Part shown: piece by piece, positions 25,693 to 33,837 of the stretch | Numbering within the stretch: the first letter of the stretch is position 1 | How the letters are laid out: each line of letters starts with the position of its first letter | Source: Bacteroidales bacterium | GTDB lineage: Bacteria; Bacteroidota; Bacteroidia; Bacteroidales; JAFGHD01 | Length of the DNA stretch: 49,694 nt | Direction of reading: 5' to 3' | Assembly (NCBI GenBank): GCA_016927695.1 | Contig: JAFGME010000030.1 | Location: forward strand, 1-49,694 | The notes under the pieces: model-generated | The model's input: the letters and a program-made list of their open reading frames with translations, nothing else | Databases searched by the model: none | What the model was told of the DNA's origin: nothing | Translations under genes and position numbers: made by a program

Positions 25693-26646
25693 TCAAAAAA
25701 CCCTTGCAACAATTTCTCTTATACTTTGACTTTTCCCCATTGTAAAATAATGCAGCACGGGCACACCCGAACGCATCAGATTTTTTGATTGCTCAATGCA
25801 CCACTCTATCCCCGTCTGCCTGCAGGATCTGTTGTCACTGCATTTCTCAATTTCCCGCTGCAGATCCTCAGGAATGGAGATGTTGAAAGTCCTTGGCAGG
25901 GTATGCAACTGGTTTTTTGCAGTTACCGGCTTGAGCCCCGGGATAATGGGCACTTCAATCCCCTCCTTTCTGCAAAGCCTGACAAAATCAAAATATTTTG
26001 TGTTGTCGAAAAACATCTGTGTCACAATGTAACCGGCCCCGGCCTCAACTTTCGCCTTTAAATGCCTGATGTCGGATTTCAGATTCGGCGCCTCTGCATG
26101 CTTCTCAGGATATCCTGCCACACCGATGGTAAAAGCGGTAGGGGTTGCATCTTCAATCTCCTCATCCAGATATTTGCCTGCATTGAGATCATGTATTTGT
26201 GCAATCAGTTGGGAAGCATATTCATGCCCTCCCTTTGTCGGTCTGAAGTGCTTTTCCCCCGGAAGGTTGTCACCCCTGACGGCCAGCAGATTGTGTATCC
26301 CTAAAAAATGCAGGTCAATAAGCCCGTTTTCTGTTTCCTCCCTTGTAAAACCTCCGCAAATGATATGCGGCACAACTTCTACCCCGTATTTAAATTTAAT
26401 GGCTGCAGATATTCCAACGGTTCCGGGCCTTTTCCTGAGTACCTTCTTTTCAATCCTTCCATCGGGAAATTCCCTGAATGAAACCTCTTCACGATGGTAG
26501 GTCACATCAATGAATGAGGGTTCAAATTCCATAAGAGGATCAATGGCGTCATACACTGAGTCGATACCGCTGCCTTTTGGAGGAGGAAGAACCTCAAAGG
26601 TGAACAATGTCCTTTTCCGCTTATCAATTGCTTCTGTTATTTTCAT
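25693..26646 (-). CDS. metF: Methylenetetrahydrofolate reductase MetF
   Basis: A 317-residue FAD-dependent TIM-barrel enzyme that reduces 5,10-methylene-THF to 5-methyl-THF, the methyl donor for MetH. Visible motifs are FEVLPPPKG with the catalytic-type Glu at 18, DVTYHRE near 48, HIICGGFTREE near 94, and LAVRGDNLPGEK near 120. TQMFFDN near 209 and PIIPGLKPV near 233 complete the set. It starts only three bases after the metH stop, so the two are surely co-transcribed and probably translationally coupled. That places both steps of the folate-dependent methionine cycle in one operon. A short, normal-length bacterial form without a C-terminal regulatory domain. Confidence 0.96.
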   Translation of the reverse strand: MKITEAIDKRKRTLFTFEVLPPPKGSGIDSVYDAIDPLMEFEPSFIDVTYHREEVSFREFPDGRIEKKVLRKRPGTVGISAAIKFKYGVEVVPHIICGGFTREETENGLIDLHFLGIHNLLAVRGDNLPGEKHFRPTKGGHEYASQLIAQIHDLNAGKYLDEEIEDATPTAFTIGVAGYPEKHAEAPNLKSDIRHLKAKVEAGAGYIVTQMFFDNTKYFDFVRLCRKEGIEVPIIPGLKPVTAKNQLHTLPRTFNISIPEDLQREIEKCSDNRSCRQTGIEWCIEQSKNLMRSGVPVLHYFTMGKSQSIREIVARVF

Positions 26647-26649
26647 TTT

Positions 26650-29600
26650 TCATGATATATCAACCTGTTGAAGATTATGTCCGATGAATCCTTTGACCTT
26701 GTTCAGGGATAATCCTTTTCTGGAAGCGTATTCCAGCATTTGGTCATGACCGGGTTTTCCGGTGGAAAAATACCTGGAAAAAGGATGCATGAAATAATAA
26801 CCGCAAACTGATGCAGGGGGCGACATGGCAAAACCGGCAGTGAGTAAAACGCCGGAATGATCAGGGGCATTCAGCAATCTGAATATGGTTTCCTTTTCTG
26901 AATGGTCGGGGCAGGCAGGATATCCCGGAGCAGGGTGTATTCCCTGATAACCCTCCTTTGGCAAATCATGGGTTGCATTATTTTCGTAGATCGGATATCT
27001 CCAAAACTCTTTTCTCACCCTTTCATGCATCAGTTCGGCAAAGGCTTCAGCCAGCCTGTCGGCTAAAATTCTGATCATTATGCTGCGGTAATCATCATTT
27101 TTCGACCTGAAATCCTTTTCCCACTTTTCTATCCCTTCTCCGGCAGAAACGATAAACAGCCCGATGTGATCCTCAACGCCGGTTTCCGGCGGTGCAATAA
27201 AATCGGCAAGGCACAGGTTGGGAACCCCGGGTTTCTTTTGCTCCTGATTTCTGAGAAAAAACAGCCTTTCAATAACTTCCTCCCTTTTCTGATCCCTGAA
27301 GACCAACACATCATCCCCTGATGAAGCTGCAGGAAATATACCGATTACCCCTTTTGCCACAGCCATCTTATTCTGAATCATTTCTCCAAGAAGCGCCTTC
27401 GCATCATCATAAAGTTTCCGTGCTTCCCTCCCTTTGACCGGATCCCCGAAAATGGCGGGATACTTTCCTGAAATACGCCATGCATGGAAGAAAAAAGTCC
27501 AGTCGATATGTCTGCTTATCTCTTCAAGCGGATAATCATCAAAAAATCTGATGCCCGTGAAGGCGGGGGTTGGAAACGCCATTTCCTTCCAGTTGATTTT
27601 CAGTTTGTTTGAACGGGCTTCCTCCAATGAAACAAATGTTGAGACACCTTGTTTTTGAATATATCCGGCCCTGATTTGGTCATACCGTTGAGTCTCAGAA
27701 ATGCAAAAGCCTTTGCCTTCTTTTTCCGATAGTATCTTTTTTAGCACGCCTGCACATCGGGATGCATCTTTAATGTAGAATACCGGGTGCTGAAAGGCAG
27801 GTGCGATTTTCACGGCCGTATGCAGCTCTGAAGTAGTCGCCCCGCCGATCAGCAGGGGTAGATGGAGCCCATTGCGATGCATGGCAGAAGCCACATTCAC
27901 CATCTCCTCTAATGAAGGGGTGATTAATCCGCTCAGGCCGATCACATCCGCGCGCTCGTCAATTGCTTTTTCTATTATGGTTTCAGCCGGCACCATCACA
28001 CCCAGATCAATCACATGGTAGTTGTGACATTCCAGCACTACCCTTACAATATTTTTCCCGATGTCATGAACATCGCCCTTCACCGTGGCCAAAAGGATCC
28101 TTTTCTTTTTGCTGATATGGGTTTCCAGGGCTTTCTCCTGCCTTATATAAGGTTTGAGGAGAGCAACGGCCTTCTTCATCACACGGGAGGTTTTAATGAC
28201 CTGCGGCAGGAACATCTTCCCCGAACCAAAGCGATCTCCCACGGTTTCCATTCCCTCCATCAAGGGGCCTTCGAGCAAAGCAAGGGCGCTTTTGTACAAT
28301 GACCGTGCCTCTTCAATATCATCCTCCAGGTAATCTGTGAAACCAAAGACCAATGAATGGATCAGCCTCTCCTTCACCGGAAGGCTTCTCCACTCCCCTT
28401 CCTTAACAGCCGTCTTTCCTTCCTGATGAATGTTCTCCGCATAATGCAACAGCCTGGCGGAAGCATCCCTGCGGCGGTTCAGGACCACATCAGTGACCAA
28501 AATTCTGAGGTCGTCCGGTATATCATCATAAACCCGGAGCATTCCGGCATTCACAATCCCCATGTCAAGACCGGCCCTGATGGCATGGTACAGAAAAACC
28601 GAATGCATTGCTTCCCGCACCTTTTGATTGGCCCTGAAAGCAAATGACAGATTGCTGATCCCTCCACTGGTTGATACATGGGGAAGGTTTTTTTTGATCC
28701 ACTCAACAGCACGGATAAAATCCACTGCGTATTGGTTATGCTCGTCCATACCGGTAGCAATGGTAAGGATATTGGGATCGAAGATGATGTCCGATGGAGG
28801 GATCCCCGCTTCTTCCGTAAGTATCCTGTATGCCCGCCGGCATATTTCTGTTTTTCTGTTAAAATCAACAGCCTGCCCCTCTTCATCAATGGCCATTACA
28901 ATCATTGCAGCGCCGTACTTCTTAATCAGGACGGCTCTTTTCCTGAACTCTTCTTCCCCATCTTTCAGGCTCAGTGAATTGACCATACCTTTGCCCTGAA
29001 GACATTTCAAACCTGCCTCAATAATCTTCCAGTCAGAAGAATCTATTACCACCGGAACCCTTGAAATATCAGGTTCAGCCGACAGGTACCTCAGAAAAGA
29101 GGTAATGGCTTGCCTGCCGTTGATCATGGCATCATCCACATTCACATCGATCATCTGGGCGCCGTTTTCAACCTGTTGCCTGGCCACTTCAATTGCGTCT
29201 TCGTAATTTTCTTCCCTGATAAGCCTTGCAAACCTATTTGAACCTGCCACATTCGTACGCTCCCCGATGTTGATAAAGTTACTTCCCCTATAAACAGGAA
29301 GGGGATCGAGGCCGCACAGCCTCAGGTAATCAGGAGGGGGTGGGAGTGTCCTCGGCGCCATCCCTTTGCAAATCCTTGCCATTTCGCGGATATGATCCGG
29401 GGTAGTGCCGCAGCATCCCCCGATGATGTTCACCCAGCCATTCTCCACAAATTCATTCAGAAGGCTTCCCATAATGCCGGGGGTCTCTTTATACTCTCCC
29501 AATGGGTCGGGAAGGCCGGCATTAGGGTAAATGCATGTATTAAAATGAGATCTGGCAGACAATTCCTTTGCAAAAGGTCTGAGTTCACGGGCGCCCAATG

Positions 29601-30339
29601 CACAATTCAACCCCACGGCCAGCAATTGGACATGGGAAACTGAGTATAGAAAAGCTTCCAGCGACTGGCCTGACAATGTCCTTCCGCTCTTGTCGGTGAT
29701 TGTGCCGGAAACAATAATGGGCAGGCTTTTACCGCATTCATCAAACCAGTCCATGGCTGCCTTCATCGCTGCTTTGGCATTCAGTGTGTCAAAAACCGTT
29801 TCTATGATCAACAGATCGGCTCCGCCGTCATATAAACCCCTGATCTGCTCTTTGTACGCTTCATAAAAGTCATCAAACCCTTTCTCCCTGAAACCCGGAT
29901 TGACCACATCAGGTGAAAAGGAAGCCGATTTGCTTGTAGGCCCAATGGATCCGGCCACGTATCTGGGTTTTGAAGTATCCATCCGGGTGAAACGAGCTGC
30001 ACATTCGGCAGCAAGTTGTGCCGAAACCAGGTTCATTTCATATACAAATCCCTCCATTGCGTAGTCTGCCTGTGAAATAGCGGTGGCATTGAAGGTGTTG
30101 GTTTCAATGATGTCGGCGCCCGCATCCAGATAAGCTTCATGGATCTCCGAGATGACCTCAGGACGGGTAAGCGAGAGTATGTCGTTGTTGCCCCTGAGGT
30201 TTTTGGGGCATACTTTCATCAGGCTGCCCCTGAAATCTTCTTCAGTGAGCCGGTAACGCTGGATCATGGTTCCCATGGCCCCGTCTAAAATCAGGATACG
30301 ACGGGCAAGTTCCTGCCGGATGTCCTTTTTATGCATCAT
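26650..30339 (-). CDS. metH: Cobalamin-dependent methionine synthase MetH
   Basis: A 1229-residue four-module enzyme that transfers the methyl group of 5-methyl-THF to homocysteine through cobalamin. Module 1 (about 5-330) binds homocysteine and has the zinc cysteines C246, C309 and C310 (GGCCGTTPDHI). Module 2 (about 350-620) is the pterin domain. Module 3 (about 640-880) holds the four-helix cap and the cobalamin-binding DxHxxG at D756, H758 and G761. Module 4 (about 900-1220) is the SAM-dependent reactivation domain with the HERVRKEFW-like motif. The full set of domains is present and intact. It is the first gene of the metH-metF operon, preceded by a structured leader of about 150 nt. Confidence 0.97.
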   Translation of the reverse strand: MMHKKDIRQELARRILILDGAMGTMIQRYRLTEEDFRGSLMKVCPKNLRGNNDILSLTRPEVISEIHEAYLDAGADIIETNTFNATAISQADYAMEGFVYEMNLVSAQLAAECAARFTRMDTSKPRYVAGSIGPTSKSASFSPDVVNPGFREKGFDDFYEAYKEQIRGLYDGGADLLIIETVFDTLNAKAAMKAAMDWFDECGKSLPIIVSGTITDKSGRTLSGQSLEAFLYSVSHVQLLAVGLNCALGARELRPFAKELSARSHFNTCIYPNAGLPDPLGEYKETPGIMGSLLNEFVENGWVNIIGGCCGTTPDHIREMARICKGMAPRTLPPPPDYLRLCGLDPLPVYRGSNFINIGERTNVAGSNRFARLIREENYEDAIEVARQQVENGAQMIDVNVDDAMINGRQAITSFLRYLSAEPDISRVPVVIDSSDWKIIEAGLKCLQGKGMVNSLSLKDGEEEFRKRAVLIKKYGAAMIVMAIDEEGQAVDFNRKTEICRRAYRILTEEAGIPPSDIIFDPNILTIATGMDEHNQYAVDFIRAVEWIKKNLPHVSTSGGISNLSFAFRANQKVREAMHSVFLYHAIRAGLDMGIVNAGMLRVYDDIPDDLRILVTDVVLNRRRDASARLLHYAENIHQEGKTAVKEGEWRSLPVKERLIHSLVFGFTDYLEDDIEEARSLYKSALALLEGPLMEGMETVGDRFGSGKMFLPQVIKTSRVMKKAVALLKPYIRQEKALETHISKKKRILLATVKGDVHDIGKNIVRVVLECHNYHVIDLGVMVPAETIIEKAIDERADVIGLSGLITPSLEEMVNVASAMHRNGLHLPLLIGGATTSELHTAVKIAPAFQHPVFYIKDASRCAGVLKKILSEKEGKGFCISETQRYDQIRAGYIQKQGVSTFVSLEEARSNKLKINWKEMAFPTPAFTGIRFFDDYPLEEISRHIDWTFFFHAWRISGKYPAIFGDPVKGREARKLYDDAKALLGEMIQNKMAVAKGVIGIFPAASSGDDVLVFRDQKREEVIERLFFLRNQEQKKPGVPNLCLADFIAPPETGVEDHIGLFIVSAGEGIEKWEKDFRSKNDDYRSIMIRILADRLAEAFAELMHERVRKEFWRYPIYENNATHDLPKEGYQGIHPAPGYPACPDHSEKETIFRLLNAPDHSGVLLTAGFAMSPPASVCGYYFMHPFSRYFSTGKPGHDQMLEYASRKGLSLNKVKGFIGHNLQQVDIS

Positions 30340-30490
30340 GCCATTTGTTGTGTTAAATTAAAATCGGGGGGAAAAAGGAACTGTCTTCAAACGGAAGCCG
30401 TCTGAAGACTAACACATGCACATAGGCTTGCGCACGAGGGCAAAAAATGACAGATATAATGTAATCGTACCCATATACAGTTTGATTCAG
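30340..30490 (-). ncRNA. Structured metH leader (candidate attenuator)
   Basis: The transcript from the -7 box at 30502-30495 would have a leader of about 150 nt before metH. It contains two stable hairpins. A 12-bp stem with one G-U pair and a three-base loop occupies 30383-30409. A 6-bp stem, TGCGCA with TGTGCA and one G-U pair, occupies 30417-30434. The large hairpin is followed by a T5 tract seven bases downstream, as in an imperfect terminator. I do not see the sequence hallmarks of SAM-I or cobalamin riboswitches. Regulation by the leader is inference. Confidence 0.4.
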
Positions 30491-30494
30491 CATG

Positions 30495-30502
30495 CAAATA
30501 TA
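30495..30502 (-). promoter_or_regulatory. -7 promoter box (TATATTTG) of metH
   Basis: A full match to TAnnTTTG on the reverse strand, between the LiaF-like gene and metH. It sets the 5' end of the leader near 30488. The stretch between the box and 30630 shows no other feature I can support. Confidence 0.55.
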
Positions 30503-30630
30503 CAAAAATTACAATCAGCAATAAAAATCACCCGGAGGTGGAAAAGAAACAAGGTCCTCTATATCAAAAGGATTAAGAGGGAGAGGCCAACCAAAATCCG
30601 GGGTGCAGCTAACTTAGTAATCTTTAATTG

Positions 30631-31338
30631 TCACCTTCTCTTGATCTCCCCTCCGCCGAAAATGACGGTACCTGTGATCACCAGAGATTGTTTACTGATC
30701 CCGTCAGAGGGTTTCACCATGTTGCCTTTATCGGAAAACCCGCCCAATATGCTGGTGACTTTGTTGTGGATCATCCATCCGGCAGGAACAATAAGGGAGG
30801 AGCCCCCAAAAAGGTAAAATATCTCTATAACGTTTTCACCCTCCGACAATTCAGAACCCGTGAGATCTATTTCAGACCCTCCGAAAATGCAGGTGATCTT
30901 TCCTCCTTTGAAATTGCTGACGGTCACCTTTTTCTCCGATCCGCTGAAAATGTTAAACTCGTCAATATAATCGGCGCCTGATGTGGATATTCCGGCAGCC
31001 CCACCGTTGCCTGCCCTCCTGAAATACTTTGACAAAATGAGAACGCCCACGGCAATGATGATCAAGGGCCAGAAATTCCTGCCGAAACGTGGAGGCAGTT
31101 CAAAAACCTGAGGCAGCAGGAAAAAAACCCCTACACAAATCAGGATATATCCCGCCACCCTGCTTTGCTTATAAAAAACATTGAATAATCCAATCGCTAT
31201 TAACAACATCTGCCACGATATCAGAATGTCATCCAGCCAGGCAGGCAGTATTTCCATCTGGTGAAGAAGAATGGCAAAGCCTGCGGCAATGATCAGCATC
31301 CCGAAGCCGAAAGTGTTATTTCTGCTATGATTTTCCAT
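30631..31338 (-). CDS. LiaF-like membrane protein (DUF5668 / LiaF C-terminal)
   Basis: A 235-residue protein with four hydrophobic segments in its first 120 residues (FGFGMLIIAAGFAILL, LLIAIGLF, AGYILICVGVFFLL, WPLIIIAVGVLIL). They are followed by a beta-rich cytoplasmic domain of about 110 residues. That domain repeats the motif F-G-G (IFGGSEIDL, LFGGSSLIVP, ILGGFSDK, IFGGGEIK), the hallmark of the LiaF C-terminal cell-wall-stress fold. In Firmicutes LiaF inhibits the LiaSR two-component system. No such kinase pair is adjacent here, so the role is unknown. ATG 31338 is chosen because a -7 box lies at 31369-31362. A longer frame to 31443 would start upstream of it. Confidence 0.85.
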   Translation of the reverse strand: MENHSRNNTFGFGMLIIAAGFAILLHQMEILPAWLDDILISWQMLLIAIGLFNVFYKQSRVAGYILICVGVFFLLPQVFELPPRFGRNFWPLIIIAVGVLILSKYFRRAGNGGAAGISTSGADYIDEFNIFSGSEKKVTVSNFKGGKITCIFGGSEIDLTGSELSEGENVIEIFYLFGGSSLIVPAGWMIHNKVTSILGGFSDKGNMVKPSDGISKQSLVITGTVIFGGGEIKRR

Positions 31339-31361
31339 AATGTGTTTAATTAATGTTGAGG

Positions 31362-31369
31362 CAAAGATA
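31362..31369 (-). promoter_or_regulatory. -7 promoter box (TATCTTTG) of LiaF-like gene
   Basis: A full match to TAnnTTTG on the reverse strand, 24 bases before the start codon. The 140 bases between this box and the divergent box at 31512 hold only a 6-bp hairpin (ATCAGG with CCTGAT, 31393-31410). Confidence 0.5.
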
Positions 31370-31511
31370 ATATATGCGGAGTCATGTTTTATATCAGGAA
31401 TTACCCTGATGTCATAATATGCTGCTGAAACGTCAGAAATCAAATATGAATTATAATAATGGACCTAAAGATCATTTATCCCAAAATAAGGGCTTATTTA
31501 TTTTAAAACCG

Positions 31512-31526
31512 TAACTTTGGCAAAGT
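31512..31526 (+). promoter_or_regulatory. -7 promoter box with palindrome, second S41 gene
   Basis: The -7 box TAACTTTG at 31512-31519 overlaps the 13-base palindrome ACTTTGGCAAAGT at 31514-31526, which has perfect 6-bp arms around one base. Transcription would begin near 31526, leaving a leader of only about a dozen bases before the protease gene. Confidence 0.5.
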
Positions 31527-31537
31527 CAAAATGTCGT

Positions 31538-33178
31538 ATGACTTCAAAGGAAAACAAAGTTAAGATATATCTGCCATTAGTCTTTGCTGTGGTTATGATC
31601 GCAGGAATTTTTCTGGGTTATTGGCTTACCCCACGGAATATTTTCCCCGATGGGTTTAACCCCATTAAAAAGACCAGGGCTGATAAGGTCAACGATGTAA
31701 TCAATTACGTTACCTTCGAATATGTGGATTCGGTAAACAGGGACAAGCTTCTGGAGGATGCCATAGGCGGGGTTCTGAAACATCTTGATCCGCATTCGCA
31801 ATACATCACTGCAGAAGAATTCAGTGATTTGAATGATCCGTTGGTCGGCAATTTCAAGGGGATAGGCGTTGAGTTTAGGATCATTGATGATACGGTGACA
31901 GTGATCTGGTGCATAGAAGGTGGGCCATCGGAAAAGGCAGGCCTCCGGCCGGGCGACAGAATCGTGACCGTGGACGATTCCAGTTTTGCGGGCCGGGGTA
32001 TAACGAACCAGGAGGTTATGAGAACACTGAAAGGTCCGGGAGGCAGTAAGGTTAAAATTGAGGTTTACAGGCGGGGTTCACCGGTATTGATAAGTTTTAC
32101 CCTACAAAGAGATGTCATTCCAACCTCAGGCATTGATGCATATTTTTTACCCGCCAAAGGAACAGGTTATATGAAACTCAGCAGGTTTGCAGCCAATACT
32201 TATGATGAGTTCACTGCCGCCATCGATTACCTGCTTTCGGCAGGTACGAGGAATCTGATACTGGATCTGCGGGGAAACACAGGCGGATATTTGCAATCGG
32301 CTATTAAGATCGCCGATGAATTTCTTAAAAAGGACTTGATGATAGTATATACCGAAGGGTTTAACCGGCCCCGTACCGAATACCATGCCTCCTCCAGGGG
32401 AAGATGTGAAGATATCGCATTGGCTGTACTTATCGACGGCCATTCGGCATCCGCCAGCGAAATCATTGCCGGAGCCATTCAGGACAATGACAGGGGCATT
32501 ATCATCGGACGCAGGTCATACGGTAAAGGATTGGTCCAGGAGCAAATCGATTTTAGTGACGGTTCCGCTCTAAGGCTCACAGTGGCAAGATACTTTACCC
32601 CCACCGGCAGGTGTATCCAGAAACCCTATTCTTCGATGGAAGATGATGGTTTTGATAATTACCATAATGAATATTACCTGCGATATATGAATGGTGAACT
32701 CGAAAATGCGGATTCCGTCCCCATTATTGATTCACTGAAATATATTACACCGGAAGGCAAAATTGTTTATGGCGGAGGCGGCATTATGCCGGATATCTTT
32801 ATCCCGGCGGAAAGTGATCCGGGGTTGGCTTATTACAACCGTCTTTTGGAAAATGACCTCTTCCTGAAATTTGTATTCGATTACGAAAATTCTTATCTTT
32901 CTGCTCTGCATTATTCATCTGCCGGTGATTTTTTGGACGGATTCAGGGTGAATAAAGAAATGATGGACACATTTATACAATACTGCGAGAGGAAGGGAGT
33001 AATTTACAACAGCGCCGGTTTTGAATTTGCTGAGGAAAAAATTTATATCCTGCTCGGGGCTTATTTTGCACGGATAAAATTCGGGGATGCCGGTTTCTTT
33101 CCCATGTACCTTAATTCAGATAAAATATATCTCAGAGCCCTTAAATACTTTTCAGAATACAGTGATCATGAAACATAA
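31538..33178 (+). CDS. S41-family C-terminal processing protease (second copy)
   Basis: A 546-residue Prc/CtpA-type protease, paralogous to the one at 9478. An N-terminal transmembrane segment at about 10-29 may act as an anchor and not as a cleaved signal, since no clear cleavage site follows. The PDZ domain lies at about 100-190 (FKGIGVEF, AGLRPGDRI). By Prc spacing the catalytic pair is S305 (HSASASEI) and K330 (YGKGLVQ). Both copies share ARYxTPxGRCIQKPY and GGGGIMPD. Start 31538 is used because the in-frame TTG at 31517 sits inside the promoter. A superoxide dismutase gene follows 25 bases later. Confidence 0.92.
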   Translation: MTSKENKVKIYLPLVFAVVMIAGIFLGYWLTPRNIFPDGFNPIKKTRADKVNDVINYVTFEYVDSVNRDKLLEDAIGGVLKHLDPHSQYITAEEFSDLNDPLVGNFKGIGVEFRIIDDTVTVIWCIEGGPSEKAGLRPGDRIVTVDDSSFAGRGITNQEVMRTLKGPGGSKVKIEVYRRGSPVLISFTLQRDVIPTSGIDAYFLPAKGTGYMKLSRFAANTYDEFTAAIDYLLSAGTRNLILDLRGNTGGYLQSAIKIADEFLKKDLMIVYTEGFNRPRTEYHASSRGRCEDIALAVLIDGHSASASEIIAGAIQDNDRGIIIGRRSYGKGLVQEQIDFSDGSALRLTVARYFTPTGRCIQKPYSSMEDDGFDNYHNEYYLRYMNGELENADSVPIIDSLKYITPEGKIVYGGGGIMPDIFIPAESDPGLAYYNRLLENDLFLKFVFDYENSYLSALHYSSAGDFLDGFRVNKEMMDTFIQYCERKGVIYNSAGFEFAEEKIYILLGAYFARIKFGDAGFFPMYLNSDKIYLRALKYFSEYSDHET

Positions 33179-33203
33179 AGTTAACTTTTAAAATTTTTCA
33201 TCT

Positions 33204-33779
33204 ATGACACATCAATTACCAGCGCTTCCTTTTGCAAAAGAGTCCCTGGAACCTTATATTTCAGCGAAAACCATTGAGGTTCATTATGAAAAACACCACC
33301 AGGCCTATGTGAACAACCTGAATAAATTAATCCCCGGAACAGAATTTGAAAATGCCACCCTGGAGGAGATAATCATAAAGGCTACAGGAGGGATTTTTAA
33401 TAACGGAGCCCAGGTTTGGAACCACACTTTTTACTGGAACTGTCTGACATCAAATGAAAAAGGGGCGCCTGACGGGGAGTTGGCCGATGCTCTTATAAGG
33501 GATTTTGGATCCTTTGATGCATTTATTGAAAAATTTTCCAACACTGCTGCCGGTCTTTTTGGCTCAGGATGGGCATGGTTGGTAAAAAAACCGGATGGGA
33601 AGCTTGACATCATTCCTGAAAGCAATGCAGGGAACCCTATACGAAATGGCCTTATCCCCTTACTGACATGCGATGTCTGGGAGCACGCCTATTACCTGGA
33701 TAAACAAAACAGAAGACCTGAATATATCCGGGATTTCTGGAAAATAGTGGATTGGAACAAAGTTTCTTCCCGCCTTTGA
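33204..33779 (+). CDS. sodB: Superoxide dismutase, iron type
   Basis: A 191-residue Fe/Mn superoxide dismutase, converting superoxide to oxygen and hydrogen peroxide in the cytoplasm. Metal ligands fit H27, H74, D157 and H161 ([21 protein letters not shown]). The segment [11 protein letters not shown], with Gln at position 70, is the pattern of iron-type or cambialistic enzymes, whereas manganese enzymes have Gly-His there. There is no signal peptide. It follows the S41 protease by 25 bases and is probably on its transcript. It converges on glmS 58 bases away, and the spacer shows no convincing terminator. Confidence 0.95.
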   Translation: MTHQLPALPFAKESLEPYISAKTIEVHYEKHHQAYVNNLNKLIPGTEFENATLEEIIIKATGGIFNNGAQVWNHTFYWNCLTSNEKGAPDGELADALIRDFGSFDAFIEKFSNTAAGLFGSGWAWLVKKPDGKLDIIPESNAGNPIRNGLIPLLTCDVWEHAYYLDKQNRRPEYIRDFWKIVDWNKVSSRL

Positions 33780-33837
33780 TATGGATAAGTTCTCAGGTGG
33801 TCAATAACAAACCTTTTGGAATTATCCTGTCAACCGG

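Noticed and set aside
30353-30493. A 46-codon reading frame inside the metH leader, a possible leader peptide
   Set aside because: Its ATG lies within a few bases of the -7 box, upstream of the expected transcription start. The peptide shows no Met-rich stretch that would suggest methionine attenuation.
33780-33837. Possible bidirectional terminator between sodB and glmS
   Set aside because: Only a 6-bp GGATAA/TTATCC pairing with a loop of more than 30 bases is visible, and no T tract follows.
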